Source: Candidatus Sulfopaludibacter sp. SbA3
GTDB lineage: Bacteria > Pseudomonadota > Alphaproteobacteria > Caulobacterales > Hyphomonadaceae
DNA: 64,000 bases
Direction: 5' to 3'
NCBI GenBank assembly: GCA_945913285.1
Contig: CAMEDD010000008.1
Coordinates: forward strand, 16,903-80,902
Both the position numbers and the translations under genes were made by a program. Below, in pieces: positions 54,772 to 63,178 of this stretch (positions are counted from its first letter, which is position 1; each line of letters starts with the position of its first letter). A model generated the notes under the pieces. The model had not been told where the DNA came from and searched no databases. It saw only the letters and a list, made by a program, of their open reading frames with translations.

Positions 54772-55429
54772 ACCGGGTCTGATCCCCGATAATGCAGAGG
54801 ATGCAGACGGCGATGCTTCGGCATCGCCGGAGCGTCAGTGCGCGGTCACGCGCGAGCGTCTCGCGCGCGAGGCGATGCTTCGCTTCGTTCTGTCGCCGGA
54901 CGGTGTTGTGACACCCGATATCGCCGCCCGCTTGCCCGGCCGGGGTGTCTGGGTCACGGCAGAGCGCAGGCATGTCGATACGGCCGCGGCAAAAGGCGCA
55001 TTCGCGCGCGGCTTCAAGAGCGCCGTGACGGTGCCGGACGGTTTGTCGGATCTCGTCGAACGTCTTCTGCTGAAACGTTGCATTGATCTGCTCGGTCTTG
55101 CCCGCAAGGCCGGACTGGCCGTCACCGGGCATGACCAGGTGCGTGACGCGCTGCGCAGCGCCGAGCCGGCCTTCCTGCTGGAAGCAGCGGATGGGGCAGA
55201 GGATGGGCGCAAGAAGGTGTATTTTCTCGCCAAAGCGCTATATACGAACGTGAAAGTGGCCGGCGCGCTGAGCGCGCAGGAATTGGGCATGGCTTTCGGG
55301 CGTGACCGTGTGATACACGGCCTCGTCCGCCGGAGCGCCATCGCGGAAAATTGGGAAATCGCCTATCGGCGCCTGACCGGTTTCCGTTTGGCACCGGAAG
55401 TTGACTGGTTCCCTGAACCGGATCGGTAA
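54746..55429 (+). CDS. YlxR (DUF448)-L7Ae-like RNA-binding fusion protein
   Basis: The 227-residue protein joins an N-terminal YlxR/DUF448 domain (about 28-100: RQCAVTRERLAREAMLRFVL, LPGRGVWVTAERRHV) to a C-terminal L7Ae/YlxQ-like domain (about 115-200: CIDLLGLARKAGLAVTGHDQ, FLLEAADGAEDGRKKV). This fused form is standard between nusA and infB in alphaproteobacteria. It probably binds RNA on the ribosome. I use the ATG at 54746, with GGAGGG upstream, which overlaps the nusA end by 26 nt. Confidence 0.93.
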   Translation: MKKPYPSSEPGLIPDNAEDADGDASASPERQCAVTRERLAREAMLRFVLSPDGVVTPDIAARLPGRGVWVTAERRHVDTAAAKGAFARGFKSAVTVPDGLSDLVERLLLKRCIDLLGLARKAGLAVTGHDQVRDALRSAEPAFLLEAADGAEDGRKKVYFLAKALYTNVKVAGALSAQELGMAFGRDRVIHGLVRRSAIAENWEIAYRRLTGFRLAPEVDWFPEPDR

Positions 55430-55485
55430 CGGACTTCTGCCGGGGCGCATGGGCGGCCCGGCTCAGATTGTGATATGTAGGACGA

Positions 55486-58056
55486 ATGAGCGACAGCAAC
55501 GATCAAGGCAATTCCGGTGGCCGCAAGCCGCTGACCGTCGTGCGGAAGACTTCCGGCACGGTGAAGCAGAGTTTCAGCCACGGCCGCTCCAAGCAGGTTG
55601 TGGTCGAAACGAAGAAACGTCTGCCCGTTGCGGCCGGCGGCGCTCCGGGTACGGGCAAACCGGGAGAGGCCGCTGCTGCCGCCGAATCGATGGAAGCCAA
55701 GCTTGTCGCGCTCGCCGCGAAGCTCGGCATCACCGTCGACGAACTGAAAGCGCGCCAGAAAGTTCTCGAACGGCGAAAGTCCGAAGAGACGGCCCGCGCT
55801 GAAGACCAGAAGCTCGAGAAGGCTTCCCAGGACCGTCTGCGCACCGAGCAGGAGCGCAAGGCCCAGGAAGGCCGAGAACGCGAAGAAGCCGAGGTACGCC
55901 GCAAGGCCGAAGAAGAAGCTCGCAAGGTCGCTGAAGTCACCGCCCTTACCCGCACCACCGAGAAAGCCGAACAACCCGTCAAGAGCCGCGCGCGCTTAGG
56001 CGCTGCTGCGCCTGCCGCTATTGTTCCGGTTGAAGACGATGATGCCGGCCGCGCAAAGCGCGGCGGCGGCAAGGTGGTCAAGGACGACCGCGGCGCAGGC
56101 GACCGTGCCCGCGAAGCCGCAGCCCGCAGCCGCAGCGACGCCGGCGAGCGCCGGCGCGGTAAACTGACCATCGCGTCCGCTCTCGGAGATGATGCTGAAC
56201 GTCAACGCTCTCTCGCTTCCGTGCGCCGCGCGCGTGAACGCGAGCGCGAACGCAAGATGGGCGGCGCGGGCGACCGCGAGAAAGTCTCGATCGAAGTCAC
56301 GCTGCCTGAAACCATCACTCTGCAGGATCTCGCAGGACGGATGAACGAGCGCGTCGCCGACGTCGTGAAGTTCATGTTCAAGCAGGGCCAGATGCTCCGC
56401 GGCAACGACATTGTGGATGCCGACACCGCAGAACTGATCGCTTCGGAATTCGGCCACACTGTCAAACGCGTGTCTGAAGCCGACGTCGAGATCGGCCTCG
56501 AAGGCGGCACTGACGACGATACCGACCTGCAACCGCGTGCACCGATCGTGACCATCATGGGCCACGTTGACCACGGCAAGACCTCGCTTCTGGACGCCCT
56601 GCGCAAGACGGATGTCGTCTCTGGCGAAGCCGGCGGCATTACGCAGCACATCGGCGCCTACCAGGTGCAGCTGAAATCCGGCGAACGCATCACCTTCCTC
56701 GACACACCGGGCCACGCTGCCTTTACGGCCATGCGTGCCCGCGGCGCGAACGCAACCGACATTGCGGTGCTCGTTGTGGCCGCAAACGACTCAGTGATGC
56801 CGCAGACGATCGAATCCATCAATCACGCCAAGGCCGCCGGTGTCCCGATCATCGTGGCTGTCACCAAAACCGACCTCTACGATGCCAACCCCGACAAAGT
56901 GCTGACAGACCTCCTGCAGCACGACATCCAGGTCGAATCGATGGGCGGCGTCACGATGGCGGTCAAGGTTTCGGCCAAGACCGGTGAAGGTCTGGACGCA
57001 TTGACCGACGCCATCTCGTTGCAGGCCGAAGTTCTCGAACTGAAAGCCAACCCGAACCGCGAAGCTGACGGCGTCGTGATCGAAAGCAAGCTCGACAAGG
57101 GCCGCGGCCCGGTTGCAACCGTTCTCATCAAGCGCGGCACGCTGAAGCGCGGCGACATCGTCGTGGCCGGCGCCCAATGGGGCAAGGTCCGCGCGCTGGT
57201 CGATGAGCGCGGCCAGCAACTGCACGAGGCCGGGCCATCGCTTGCGGTCGAGGTGCTCGGCATGGACGGCGCGCCCGATCCTGGCGAACCACTGGTGGTG
57301 GTCGATTCCGAGTCACGCGCCCGCGAGATCACCGAATACCGCATCCGGACGAAACGCCAGATCCTTGGCGGTGCCGGCGCGGCTGCCCGCGCCTCGCTGG
57401 ACCAGCTGTTGCTGCGCCTGAAGGATGGTACGGTCGAGACACGCGAACTTCCCGTGGTCCTCAAGGGCGACGTGCAGGGATCGGTCGAGGCGATCTCCAT
57501 GTCGCTGGATAAGATCTCCACCGAAGAAGTCCGCGCCAAGGTCATTCATGGCGCGGTCGGCGGGATCTCGGAATCGGACGTCCTGCTCGCCCGCTCCTCG
57601 AATGCGCCGATCTTTGCTTTCAACGTCCGCGCCAACAAACAGGCGCGTGACCTCGCCGAGCGCGAAGGCGTCGAGATCCGTTACTACTCCGTCATCTACG
57701 ACCTGCTCGACGATGTGAAGGCCACGCTCTCGGGCATGCTTGCCCCGGAGAAGCGCGAAACCTTCCTCGGCTACGCAGATATCCTCGAAGTCTTCAACAT
57801 CACGAAGGTGGGCAAGGTTGCCGGCTGCCGGATTTCCGAAGGCAAGGTCATGCGCGGCTGCGGCGTGCGCCTTCTGCGCGAGAACGTCGTCATCCACGAA
57901 GGCAAGCTCAAGACGCTCAAGCGCTTCAAGGACGAAGTCTCCGAAGTCAATTCGGGCATGGAATGCGGCATGGCGTTCGAGCGCTACGAAGACATTCGTG
58001 TCGGCGACAAGATCGAGTGTTTCCAGGTCGAGGAAATTGCCCGGAAACTTGCCTGA
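55486..58056 (+). CDS. infB: Translation initiation factor IF-2
   Basis: IF-2 is the GTPase that places initiator tRNA on the ribosome. The 856-residue protein has a charged, repetitive Glu/Arg/Ala N-terminal region (about 70-265), an IF2_N domain (about 270-320), and the G domain with [14 protein letters not shown] (~359), [15 protein letters not shown] and TKTDL. Domains II, III and IV follow, ending [20 protein letters not shown]. rbfA starts 6 nt after its stop. Confidence 0.97.
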   Translation: MSDSNDQGNSGGRKPLTVVRKTSGTVKQSFSHGRSKQVVVETKKRLPVAAGGAPGTGKPGEAAAAAESMEAKLVALAAKLGITVDELKARQKVLERRKSEETARAEDQKLEKASQDRLRTEQERKAQEGREREEAEVRRKAEEEARKVAEVTALTRTTEKAEQPVKSRARLGAAAPAAIVPVEDDDAGRAKRGGGKVVKDDRGAGDRAREAAARSRSDAGERRRGKLTIASALGDDAERQRSLASVRRARERERERKMGGAGDREKVSIEVTLPETITLQDLAGRMNERVADVVKFMFKQGQMLRGNDIVDADTAELIASEFGHTVKRVSEADVEIGLEGGTDDDTDLQPRAPIVTIMGHVDHGKTSLLDALRKTDVVSGEAGGITQHIGAYQVQLKSGERITFLDTPGHAAFTAMRARGANATDIAVLVVAANDSVMPQTIESINHAKAAGVPIIVAVTKTDLYDANPDKVLTDLLQHDIQVESMGGVTMAVKVSAKTGEGLDALTDAISLQAEVLELKANPNREADGVVIESKLDKGRGPVATVLIKRGTLKRGDIVVAGAQWGKVRALVDERGQQLHEAGPSLAVEVLGMDGAPDPGEPLVVVDSESRAREITEYRIRTKRQILGGAGAAARASLDQLLLRLKDGTVETRELPVVLKGDVQGSVEAISMSLDKISTEEVRAKVIHGAVGGISESDVLLARSSNAPIFAFNVRANKQARDLAEREGVEIRYYSVIYDLLDDVKATLSGMLAPEKRETFLGYADILEVFNITKVGKVAGCRISEGKVMRGCGVRLLRENVVIHEGKLKTLKRFKDEVSEVNSGMECGMAFERYEDIRVGDKIECFQVEEIARKLA

Positions 58057-58062
58057 TCCCGG

Positions 58063-58461
58063 ATGGCGAAGAAACCTTCTCAACCCGGTCTGCCGTCGCA
58101 GCGCCAGCTGCGGGCAGGCGAGATCATCCGCCATGCCTTGGCGGATATCATCGCGCGCGAGGACCTGCGCGACCCCGACCTGACAGGTGTTCTGGTCACG
58201 GTCGGCGAAGTGCGCTGCTCACCCGACCTGCGCCGTGCGAAAGTGTATGTCACGCCGCTCGGCGATGATTCCGAAGCAGGCCGGGCCCGGCTCGCCGGGG
58301 CCCTCAACCGGGCGGGCGCCTATCTGCGCGGCCGGCTTGGCCGCGAGATCGACCTGAAGTTTACGCCGGACCTGCATTTCGTGGCGGACAAATCCTATGA
58401 CGAGGCAACCGCGATCGACCGCCTGCTCTCAGATCCCCGCGTGAAGCGCGATCTCGAATAG
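58063..58461 (+). CDS. rbfA: Ribosome-binding factor A
   Basis: RbfA is a KH-fold factor needed for late 30S maturation and cold adaptation. The 132-residue product has RQLRAGEIIRHALADIIAR, LTGVLVTVGEVRCSPDLRRAKVYV and KFTPDLHFVADKSYDEA. The ATG lies 6 nt after infB. The usual next gene, truB, is 1.36 kb further on, beyond a non-coding stretch and a DUF6232-like gene. Confidence 0.95.
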   Translation: MAKKPSQPGLPSQRQLRAGEIIRHALADIIAREDLRDPDLTGVLVTVGEVRCSPDLRRAKVYVTPLGDDSEAGRARLAGALNRAGAYLRGRLGREIDLKFTPDLHFVADKSYDEATAIDRLLSDPRVKRDLE

Positions 58462-59109
58462 CGCCCATAACGGCCCTCCGCCGAACTCGGCGAGGGCTGC
58501 GGCGGCTTTCACGGCCTGCAGCTGCAGGCGCCGGACAATGCCGCGCTCGATCTTTTGCAACAATCTGATCACCTGGTCGCTCCGCACTGCACCGCAACGA
58601 TATCCAAATCCGAGAAGGGCGCGGCCTGCGCCGGAAGCTGATACGCATCAGATCAAGGCCAGGCGCGGCAGATGCGGCTTAGATTGCGTTTTCAAACCGG
58701 CGACAATGCATGTCCGCGCGCGCCGTGCAGTAAGTGCACTGCGAGCAACAGGACGCAATCACGCATTCGGAGCCGTGTTCGCCCCAGACGATCAGCGAAC
58801 GCCATCTCCATCGCCTCGGTCGTCCCGCATCTGGGCGACAACGTCTTCCGGAAGGTCTGCGCCAGATCCGGCGCTGCCGAACCGGACAGTTTCTATCCCG
58901 GCGAACACATGTCTCGGGCGTTCAAGGCCTTGAGGCCTGACCGGGCCCGAAATTCTCTCTGATCCAAACCAAACAGTCTCTCCATGTGCGTTCGCGCCGC
59001 GCGGGAAAACCGGCAGCAAATAGGGGCGCTGCCCTCATTTTGCCTTGTCGATGATGCACGCGGAGCGTGATACGGATGACCCGTAACAGACTGACCCCGG
59101 GGGAGCTGC
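58462..59109. other. Long intergenic region after rbfA
   Basis: This 648-nt stretch holds no frame with recognisable protein features. The open frames are Arg/Pro/Ser-rich and resemble random translation of GC-rich DNA. A hairpin (GCCCTC..GCCG with CGGC..GAGGGC) lies at 58473-58497 just after rbfA, without a T-run. It contains a 15-nt sequence that recurs at 62494-62508. Confidence 0.5.
58479..58501. repeat. Short dispersed repeat, copy 1
   Basis: CGCCGAACTCGGCGA at 58479-58493 is identical to 62494-62508. With the following bases the two copies match at 21 of 23 positions. The core is a palindrome (CGCCGA / TCGGCG). Confidence 0.6.
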
Positions 59110-59712
59110 ATGGATCGCCAGACACTCGACATGGAGGGCGCGCGCCAGGGCGAAGTCTCCGCCGCTTCGATGCAGGTCGGCAATGACACGATCGCGATTG
59201 CGCGCATTGCCACGATGACCGTCGAAAAGCATGAGTTCTTCCCGTGGGATACGCCTGCGAACCGCAAGACCCAGTCGGTCTATGCTACCACCTGCGTCGG
59301 CGCCTTGTTCTTTGGCCTCGCAGGCCTCGTCTGGGGTCTCGTGCGTACGGGCTATCCCGACAGCGGAATGGGTAATCTGAGCGGCGTTGCGCTGATGGCG
59401 CTGGGCCTCGGGCTGGGCATCCGGGCGGCAATGATCGCGCTGAAGCTCAAGAAGAAAGAACCCTACTACCGGCTGCTCATCGGGACCTCGGATGGCCGCC
59501 AGATTCCGCTGGTGGACAATAACCGCGATGTGCTCTCAAAGATCCGGGATGTACTTCGCCACAAGATGGATACTGGCGATGCCTCGGTTACCGGCGACTT
59601 TGATCTGAACCTCGATATCGTGAACCTGCGCCTGCCGAAGGGTAACACCCCGGCCGCACCGCCCACGATCCGGGACGATGACAGCCGGCTCGGCCTGCAA
59701 CCCGTCACCTGA
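59110..59712 (+). CDS. DUF6232-like membrane protein
   Basis: The 200-residue protein has an N-terminal beta-rich segment (MQVGNDTIAIARIATMTVEK), two membrane helices (about 60-82 TTCVGALFFGLAGLVWGLV and about 92-115 LSGVALMALGLGLGIRAAM), and a C-terminal soluble part (YYRLLIGTSDGRQIPLVDNN). The helices-in-the-middle PH-like layout fits DUF6232. No function is known. It is inserted between rbfA and truB on the operon strand, with its own upstream gap. Confidence 0.65.
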   Translation: MDRQTLDMEGARQGEVSAASMQVGNDTIAIARIATMTVEKHEFFPWDTPANRKTQSVYATTCVGALFFGLAGLVWGLVRTGYPDSGMGNLSGVALMALGLGLGIRAAMIALKLKKKEPYYRLLIGTSDGRQIPLVDNNRDVLSKIRDVLRHKMDTGDASVTGDFDLNLDIVNLRLPKGNTPAAPPTIRDDDSRLGLQPVT

Positions 59713-59822
59713 CACACACGTGCGCGATTGACCGCGCAGCGTGCGCCCGATAAGCGCAGCGCCAGCATAAACCGGCCCCGGCGTTCGAACCGCTTGTCAG
59801 GGCCGATCAGGAGCGACCCATC

Positions 59823-60764
59823 GTGGCCCGTCAGAGAAAGCGCAAAGGCGAGCCCGTCACGGGCTGGCTCAACCTGTTCAAGCCTGTGGACATGACATCC
59901 ACGCAGGCCGTCGCCATCATCAAGCGTCTGTTCAATGCGGAGAAGGTCGGCCATGGCGGCACACTTGATCCGCTGGCGGACGGTATCCTTCCCATCGCGC
60001 TGGGCGAAGCGACCAAGACTGTCCAATGGGCGATGGACGCCGAGAAGGAATACGTCTTCACAATCCGCTGGGGCATCTCCACCGCCAGCCAGGACGGGGA
60101 GGGGGACATCACCGCCACCTCTGACGTGCGCCCCGCGCGCGAAGCCATCGAGACGGCGCTGAAAGCCTATGTTGGCACGATCCGCCAGATCCCGCCGAAA
60201 TACTCCGCCATCAAGGTCGCCGGAGAGCGCGCCTACGATCTCGCCCGCGGCGGCGAAGTGTTCGAACTCGAGGCCCGCGAAGTCGATGTCCACGCCGCCA
60301 AGGTGATCGGCATGCCGGACGCCGACCATTCCGTGATCCATGTCGTCTCCGGCAAGGGCTTCTATGTCCGCGCCATGGCGCGTGACCTTGCCGCCGACCT
60401 CGGCGCCGAAGGCCATATCAGCCAGCTGCGCCGCACACGCGTCGGCGCTTTCGATGCGGCGGGTGCCGTCTCGATTGCTGACCTCCAGGCACAGGCGGAG
60501 AACCGCGACGCGCTGTTTGCGCATCTGAAGCCTCTGCACGCCGTGCTGAACTCCATGCCGCACGTCCAGATCACCCCGCAGGATGCCGGCGACCTGCGCC
60601 AGGGCCGTACCATCATGCTGCTGCCGCACGTTGTCGAAAACTGGCGCCATGGCCGCCGCAAAGATGATGACCGGCTGGCACTGGCGCTCGCAGGCAGCGA
60701 CGCCGTCGCGCTCGGTGAAGTGCGCGCCGGCCATTTCGAGCCTGTCCGGGTTTTCGCCGTGTAG
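59823..60764 (+). CDS. truB: tRNA pseudouridine(55) synthase
   Basis: TruB makes pseudouridine 55 in the T-loop of tRNAs. The 313-residue product has the catalytic motif GHGGTLDPLADGILP (Asp49), GWLNLFKPVDMTST, QIPPKYSAIKVAGERAYDLAR and SGKGFYVRAMARDL. The start is GTG at 59823, preceded by AGGAG. It normally precedes rpsO-pnp; here two minus-strand genes separate them. Confidence 0.96.
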   Translation: MARQRKRKGEPVTGWLNLFKPVDMTSTQAVAIIKRLFNAEKVGHGGTLDPLADGILPIALGEATKTVQWAMDAEKEYVFTIRWGISTASQDGEGDITATSDVRPAREAIETALKAYVGTIRQIPPKYSAIKVAGERAYDLARGGEVFELEAREVDVHAAKVIGMPDADHSVIHVVSGKGFYVRAMARDLAADLGAEGHISQLRRTRVGAFDAAGAVSIADLQAQAENRDALFAHLKPLHAVLNSMPHVQITPQDAGDLRQGRTIMLLPHVVENWRHGRRKDDDRLALALAGSDAVALGEVRAGHFEPVRVFAV

Positions 60765-60765
60765 A

Positions 60766-60808
60766 GCGGCGGTCCGAAAAGCAGGAACCGGTTTTCGGAT
60801 AACGCCGC
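60766..60808. repeat. Palindromic intergenic element with nested stems (TCCGAAAA/TTTTCGGA)
   Basis: TCCGAAAA at 60773-60780 pairs with TTTTCGGA at 60792-60799, and the outer GCGGCG at 60766-60771 pairs with CGCCGC at 60803-60808. The inner stem with AGGAACCGG in the loop strongly resembles a palindrome dispersed in rhizobial and other alphaproteobacterial genomes (TCCGAAAA..GGAACCGGTTTTCGGA). It lies just after truB and may also act as a transcript end. Confidence 0.7.
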
Positions 60809-60822
60809 CACAAATCAGAAAA

Positions 60823-61863
60823 CTAAAGCGTCGCCATGTCGATCACGAAGCGATACTTCACGTCGCCTTCGACCACTCGGTCATAGGCGGCGTTGACGTC
60901 CTTCATGTCGACCATCTCGATATCGCAGACGATGCTGTGCTCGGCGCAGAAATCCAACATCTCCTGCGTCTCCGCGATGCCGCCGATGCCGGAGCCCGCG
61001 ACGCTTCGCCGGTTCGCCAGCAGGATGCCGCCATGCATCGGCTCCAGCGGCTCGATCGCGCCAACGATCACCATCGTCCCATTGCGCGCAAGCAGTCCGA
61101 GATAGGGATTGAGGTCGTGCTTCACCGGCACCGTGTTGAGAAGAAAGTCAAAACTTCCCCGGTGCGATTTCATCTGTTCACGGTCATTCGAGAGCAGCAC
61201 GTCAGAGACGCCCAGTCGCCGGGCATCCGCGCCCTTCTCCGGCGAGGTCGTGATCATCACCACCTCCGCGCCGAGCGCCACCGCAAACTTGATCCCCATG
61301 TGCCCGAGCCCGCCAAGGCCGATCACGCCCACCTTGTCGCCCTTGCTGACGGCCCAATGCTTCAACGGCGACCAGCTGGTGATCCCCGCGCACAGCAGCG
61401 GCGCGGCCGCTGCCGGGTCGAGCTTTTCGGAAATCTTCAGCACGAACGCGTCGCGCACGACGATCTGTTTTGAATAGCCGCCAAAGGTTGGCCCGCCGAT
61501 CACCGGCTCGGTGCCGCCATAGGTGCCCACCGAGCCCTGCTCGCAGTACTGCTCGTCGCCGTCATGGCAGGCCGGGCATTTAAGGCACGCGTCGACCAGG
61601 CAGCCGACACCCACAAGGTCGCCCACCTTGTGCTTCGTCACCTTCGGCCCCACCGCGCCAACACGCCCGACAATCTCATGCCCCGGCACGAAGGGATACT
61701 TTGCGCGGCCCCATTCATTGCGCGCCGAGTGGATGTCACTGTGGCAGATGCCGCAATGGGTAATGTCGATCAGCACGTCATCGGGCTGGAGGCCCCGCCG
61801 CGTGATCTCGAACGGCTTCAGCGGGTCTGTCGGCCCCTGTGTGGCAAAAGCGGCAACTTGCAT
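60823..61863 (-). CDS. Zinc-dependent NAD(P) alcohol dehydrogenase (YahK/CAD-like)
   Basis: The 346-residue enzyme is a zinc medium-chain dehydrogenase. The catalytic zinc residues are in HCGICHSDIHSARNEWG and PGHEIVGRV, the structural zinc cysteines in CLKCPACHDGDEQYC, and the nucleotide-binding motif is VIGLGGLGHMGIKFAVALGAE. It resembles the cinnamyl-alcohol/YahK aldehyde reductase group, which reduce diverse aldehydes with NADPH. I use the ATG at 61863 with GGGAGG upstream. It interrupts the truB-rpsO order on the opposite strand. Confidence 0.92.
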   Translation of the reverse strand: MQVAAFATQGPTDPLKPFEITRRGLQPDDVLIDITHCGICHSDIHSARNEWGRAKYPFVPGHEIVGRVGAVGPKVTKHKVGDLVGVGCLVDACLKCPACHDGDEQYCEQGSVGTYGGTEPVIGGPTFGGYSKQIVVRDAFVLKISEKLDPAAAAPLLCAGITSWSPLKHWAVSKGDKVGVIGLGGLGHMGIKFAVALGAEVVMITTSPEKGADARRLGVSDVLLSNDREQMKSHRGSFDFLLNTVPVKHDLNPYLGLLARNGTMVIVGAIEPLEPMHGGILLANRRSVAGSGIGGIAETQEMLDFCAEHSIVCDIEMVDMKDVNAAYDRVVEGDVKYRFVIDMATL

Positions 61864-61895
61864 GTGGCGTCCTCCCAGATTGTGGGAGGAGAATT

Positions 61896-62375
61896 TCACC
61901 TGCGCGGCGTGCTGTCCAGTTTCCCCGCTTCCAGCACCGCGCGCGTGACGCGCAGGATACGGCTCGCGATGCGCACCTCAATATAGAAGGATACGAGCGC
62001 CACCACGAGCAGGCTCATCGACACGACGAACAGGATCGACACGGCGGTCGCCACCGGAATAAGGATCAGCTGGCCGGCGAAAAGCAGGATGATCACAAGG
62101 CAGATCATCAGCGCCGCCAGCGTGCACAGCGCGATCGCGCGGTGGATGTGGACCATGCGCTTATCCAGCACACCAAGCTCGATCACGTGCGTGCGGCTGG
62201 TCACATCATTGGCGCTCGGCAGCTCACTTTCGAGGGCCCGCCACCGGTCCACGACCCGGGCGAGCCGGTTCGCCATCACGTTCAGCAGCGCGCCGATGCC
62301 CGCCAGCGTGAACACAGGCGCGATAGCGAGTTGAATGATGTGCGCAATGTCGGAAGGGAGGGGGGCGACGGTCAT
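61896..62375 (-). CDS. DUF2721 membrane protein
   Basis: The 159-residue protein has an N-terminal membrane segment (IIQLAIAPVFTLAGIGALLN), the family motif NVMANRLARVVDRWRALE, and a pair of C-terminal helices (ALCTLAALMICLVIILLFAG, LFVVSMSLLVVALVSFYIEV). DUF2721 proteins are small inner-membrane proteins of unknown function. The ATG at 62375 gives the usual start; the longer frame upstream is not family-like. Its stop lies 32 nt from the alcohol dehydrogenase start. Confidence 0.85.
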   Translation of the reverse strand: MTVAPLPSDIAHIIQLAIAPVFTLAGIGALLNVMANRLARVVDRWRALESELPSANDVTSRTHVIELGVLDKRMVHIHRAIALCTLAALMICLVIILLFAGQLILIPVATAVSILFVVSMSLLVVALVSFYIEVRIASRILRVTRAVLEAGKLDSTPRR

Positions 62376-62840
62376 GATGCGGGTCCGGAACAATTCTTTG
62401 TGCGAGTGTAGCCTGTCTCTGGCAAATGGGTGCATCGAGTTTTGCTCAATGCACCCGCCGCAGGCTAATCTGCTTTCTCGGCGGCGCGCTTCGCGCCGAA
62501 CTCGGCGAAGGCCGCGCTCAGCAGAATGCCGCGAGGCCAGACCCCCCGTCCCGTCACCAGCGCCCATCCTGAAACCTTTGCCGAAAATCCCTCCACCCGG
62601 TTTGCGCCTAGCTGCGCGCACCCGCTGATACAACGTTAACGATGCCCGAGGCAGAGCGCCCCTTCCCATTCCACCCCATTTGAGCCATAAGGCCGTTTCT
62701 GGGGCGGCAGGCTGCCGCTTGACCCTGCTGGACGACATCCCGGCTGTGGCCATTTGAACAGGCCCGTCCCCAAAAACCCCGCCAATTCAGGCGATTAGTG
62801 AAACCAGCGCCCGCGGGCGCGACAAGAGAAGGCTTTTTCG
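62376..62840. other. Intergenic region before rpsO
   Basis: This 465-nt stretch lies between divergent DUF2721 and rpsO genes. It must hold the rpsO promoter; TTGACC at 62719-62724 is a possible -35, but no good -10 follows. It also holds copy 2 of a short dispersed repeat at 62494. A minus-strand frame ending near 62465 reads like a small protein tail (AAFAEFGAKRAAEKAD), but no sound start is visible. Confidence 0.5.
62494..62516. repeat. Short dispersed repeat, copy 2
   Basis: CGCCGAACTCGGCGA is identical to the copy at 58479-58493, and the match extends to 21 of 23 bases. It sits next to another small hairpin (GGCGCG CTT CGCGCC, about 62483-62497). Confidence 0.6.
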
Positions 62841-63110
62841 ATGTCGATTACCGCTGAACACAAGCAAGAGCTCATCAAGAAGTTCGCCACAAAACCGGGC
62901 GATACGGGCTCGCCGGAAGTCCAGGTCGCGATCCTCACGGCCCGCATCAACGGTCTGACGGACCACTTCAAGGCCAACAAGAAAGACAACCATTCCCGCC
63001 GCGGCCTCCTGACCATGGTCGCCACGCGCCGGAAGCTCCTTGATTACGTCAAGGGCAAGGATGAAGCTCGCTACACGAAGCTCATCACGGAACTCGGCAT
63101 CCGCCGCTAG
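62841..63110 (+). CDS. rpsO: 30S ribosomal protein S15
   Basis: The 89-residue product is a full-length S15, a primary 16S rRNA-binding protein of the small subunit. It has [40 protein letters not shown] and [17 protein letters not shown]. It is followed by a terminator-like hairpin and then pnp, the usual rpsO-pnp arrangement. Confidence 0.98.
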   Translation: MSITAEHKQELIKKFATKPGDTGSPEVQVAILTARINGLTDHFKANKKDNHSRRGLLTMVATRRKLLDYVKGKDEARYTKLITELGIRR

Positions 63111-63121
63111 GTCCGGAAAAC

Positions 63122-63157
63122 AAGCCCGCCGGGCAATAGGGCCACGGCGGGCTTTTT
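63122..63157 (+). terminator. Intrinsic terminator between rpsO and pnp
   Basis: AAGCCCGCCG pairs with CGGCGGGCTT (10 bp) around a 13-nt loop and is followed by T residues to 63157. In many bacteria pnp is transcribed partly by read-through from rpsO, so this hairpin may attenuate pnp expression. Confidence 0.85.
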
Positions 63158-63178
63158 GTATGTGAAAGAAAGACAGAC

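Noticed and set aside
58538..58933. 131-codon plus-strand frame after rbfA
   Set aside because: Low-information Arg/Pro/Ser translation, overlapping frames equally open, no family resemblance.
62465..62640. Minus-strand small-protein-like tail (AAFAEFGAKRAAEKAD) before rpsO
   Set aside because: The frame ends plausibly but has no ATG and no ribosome binding site; one half of it is the dispersed repeat.
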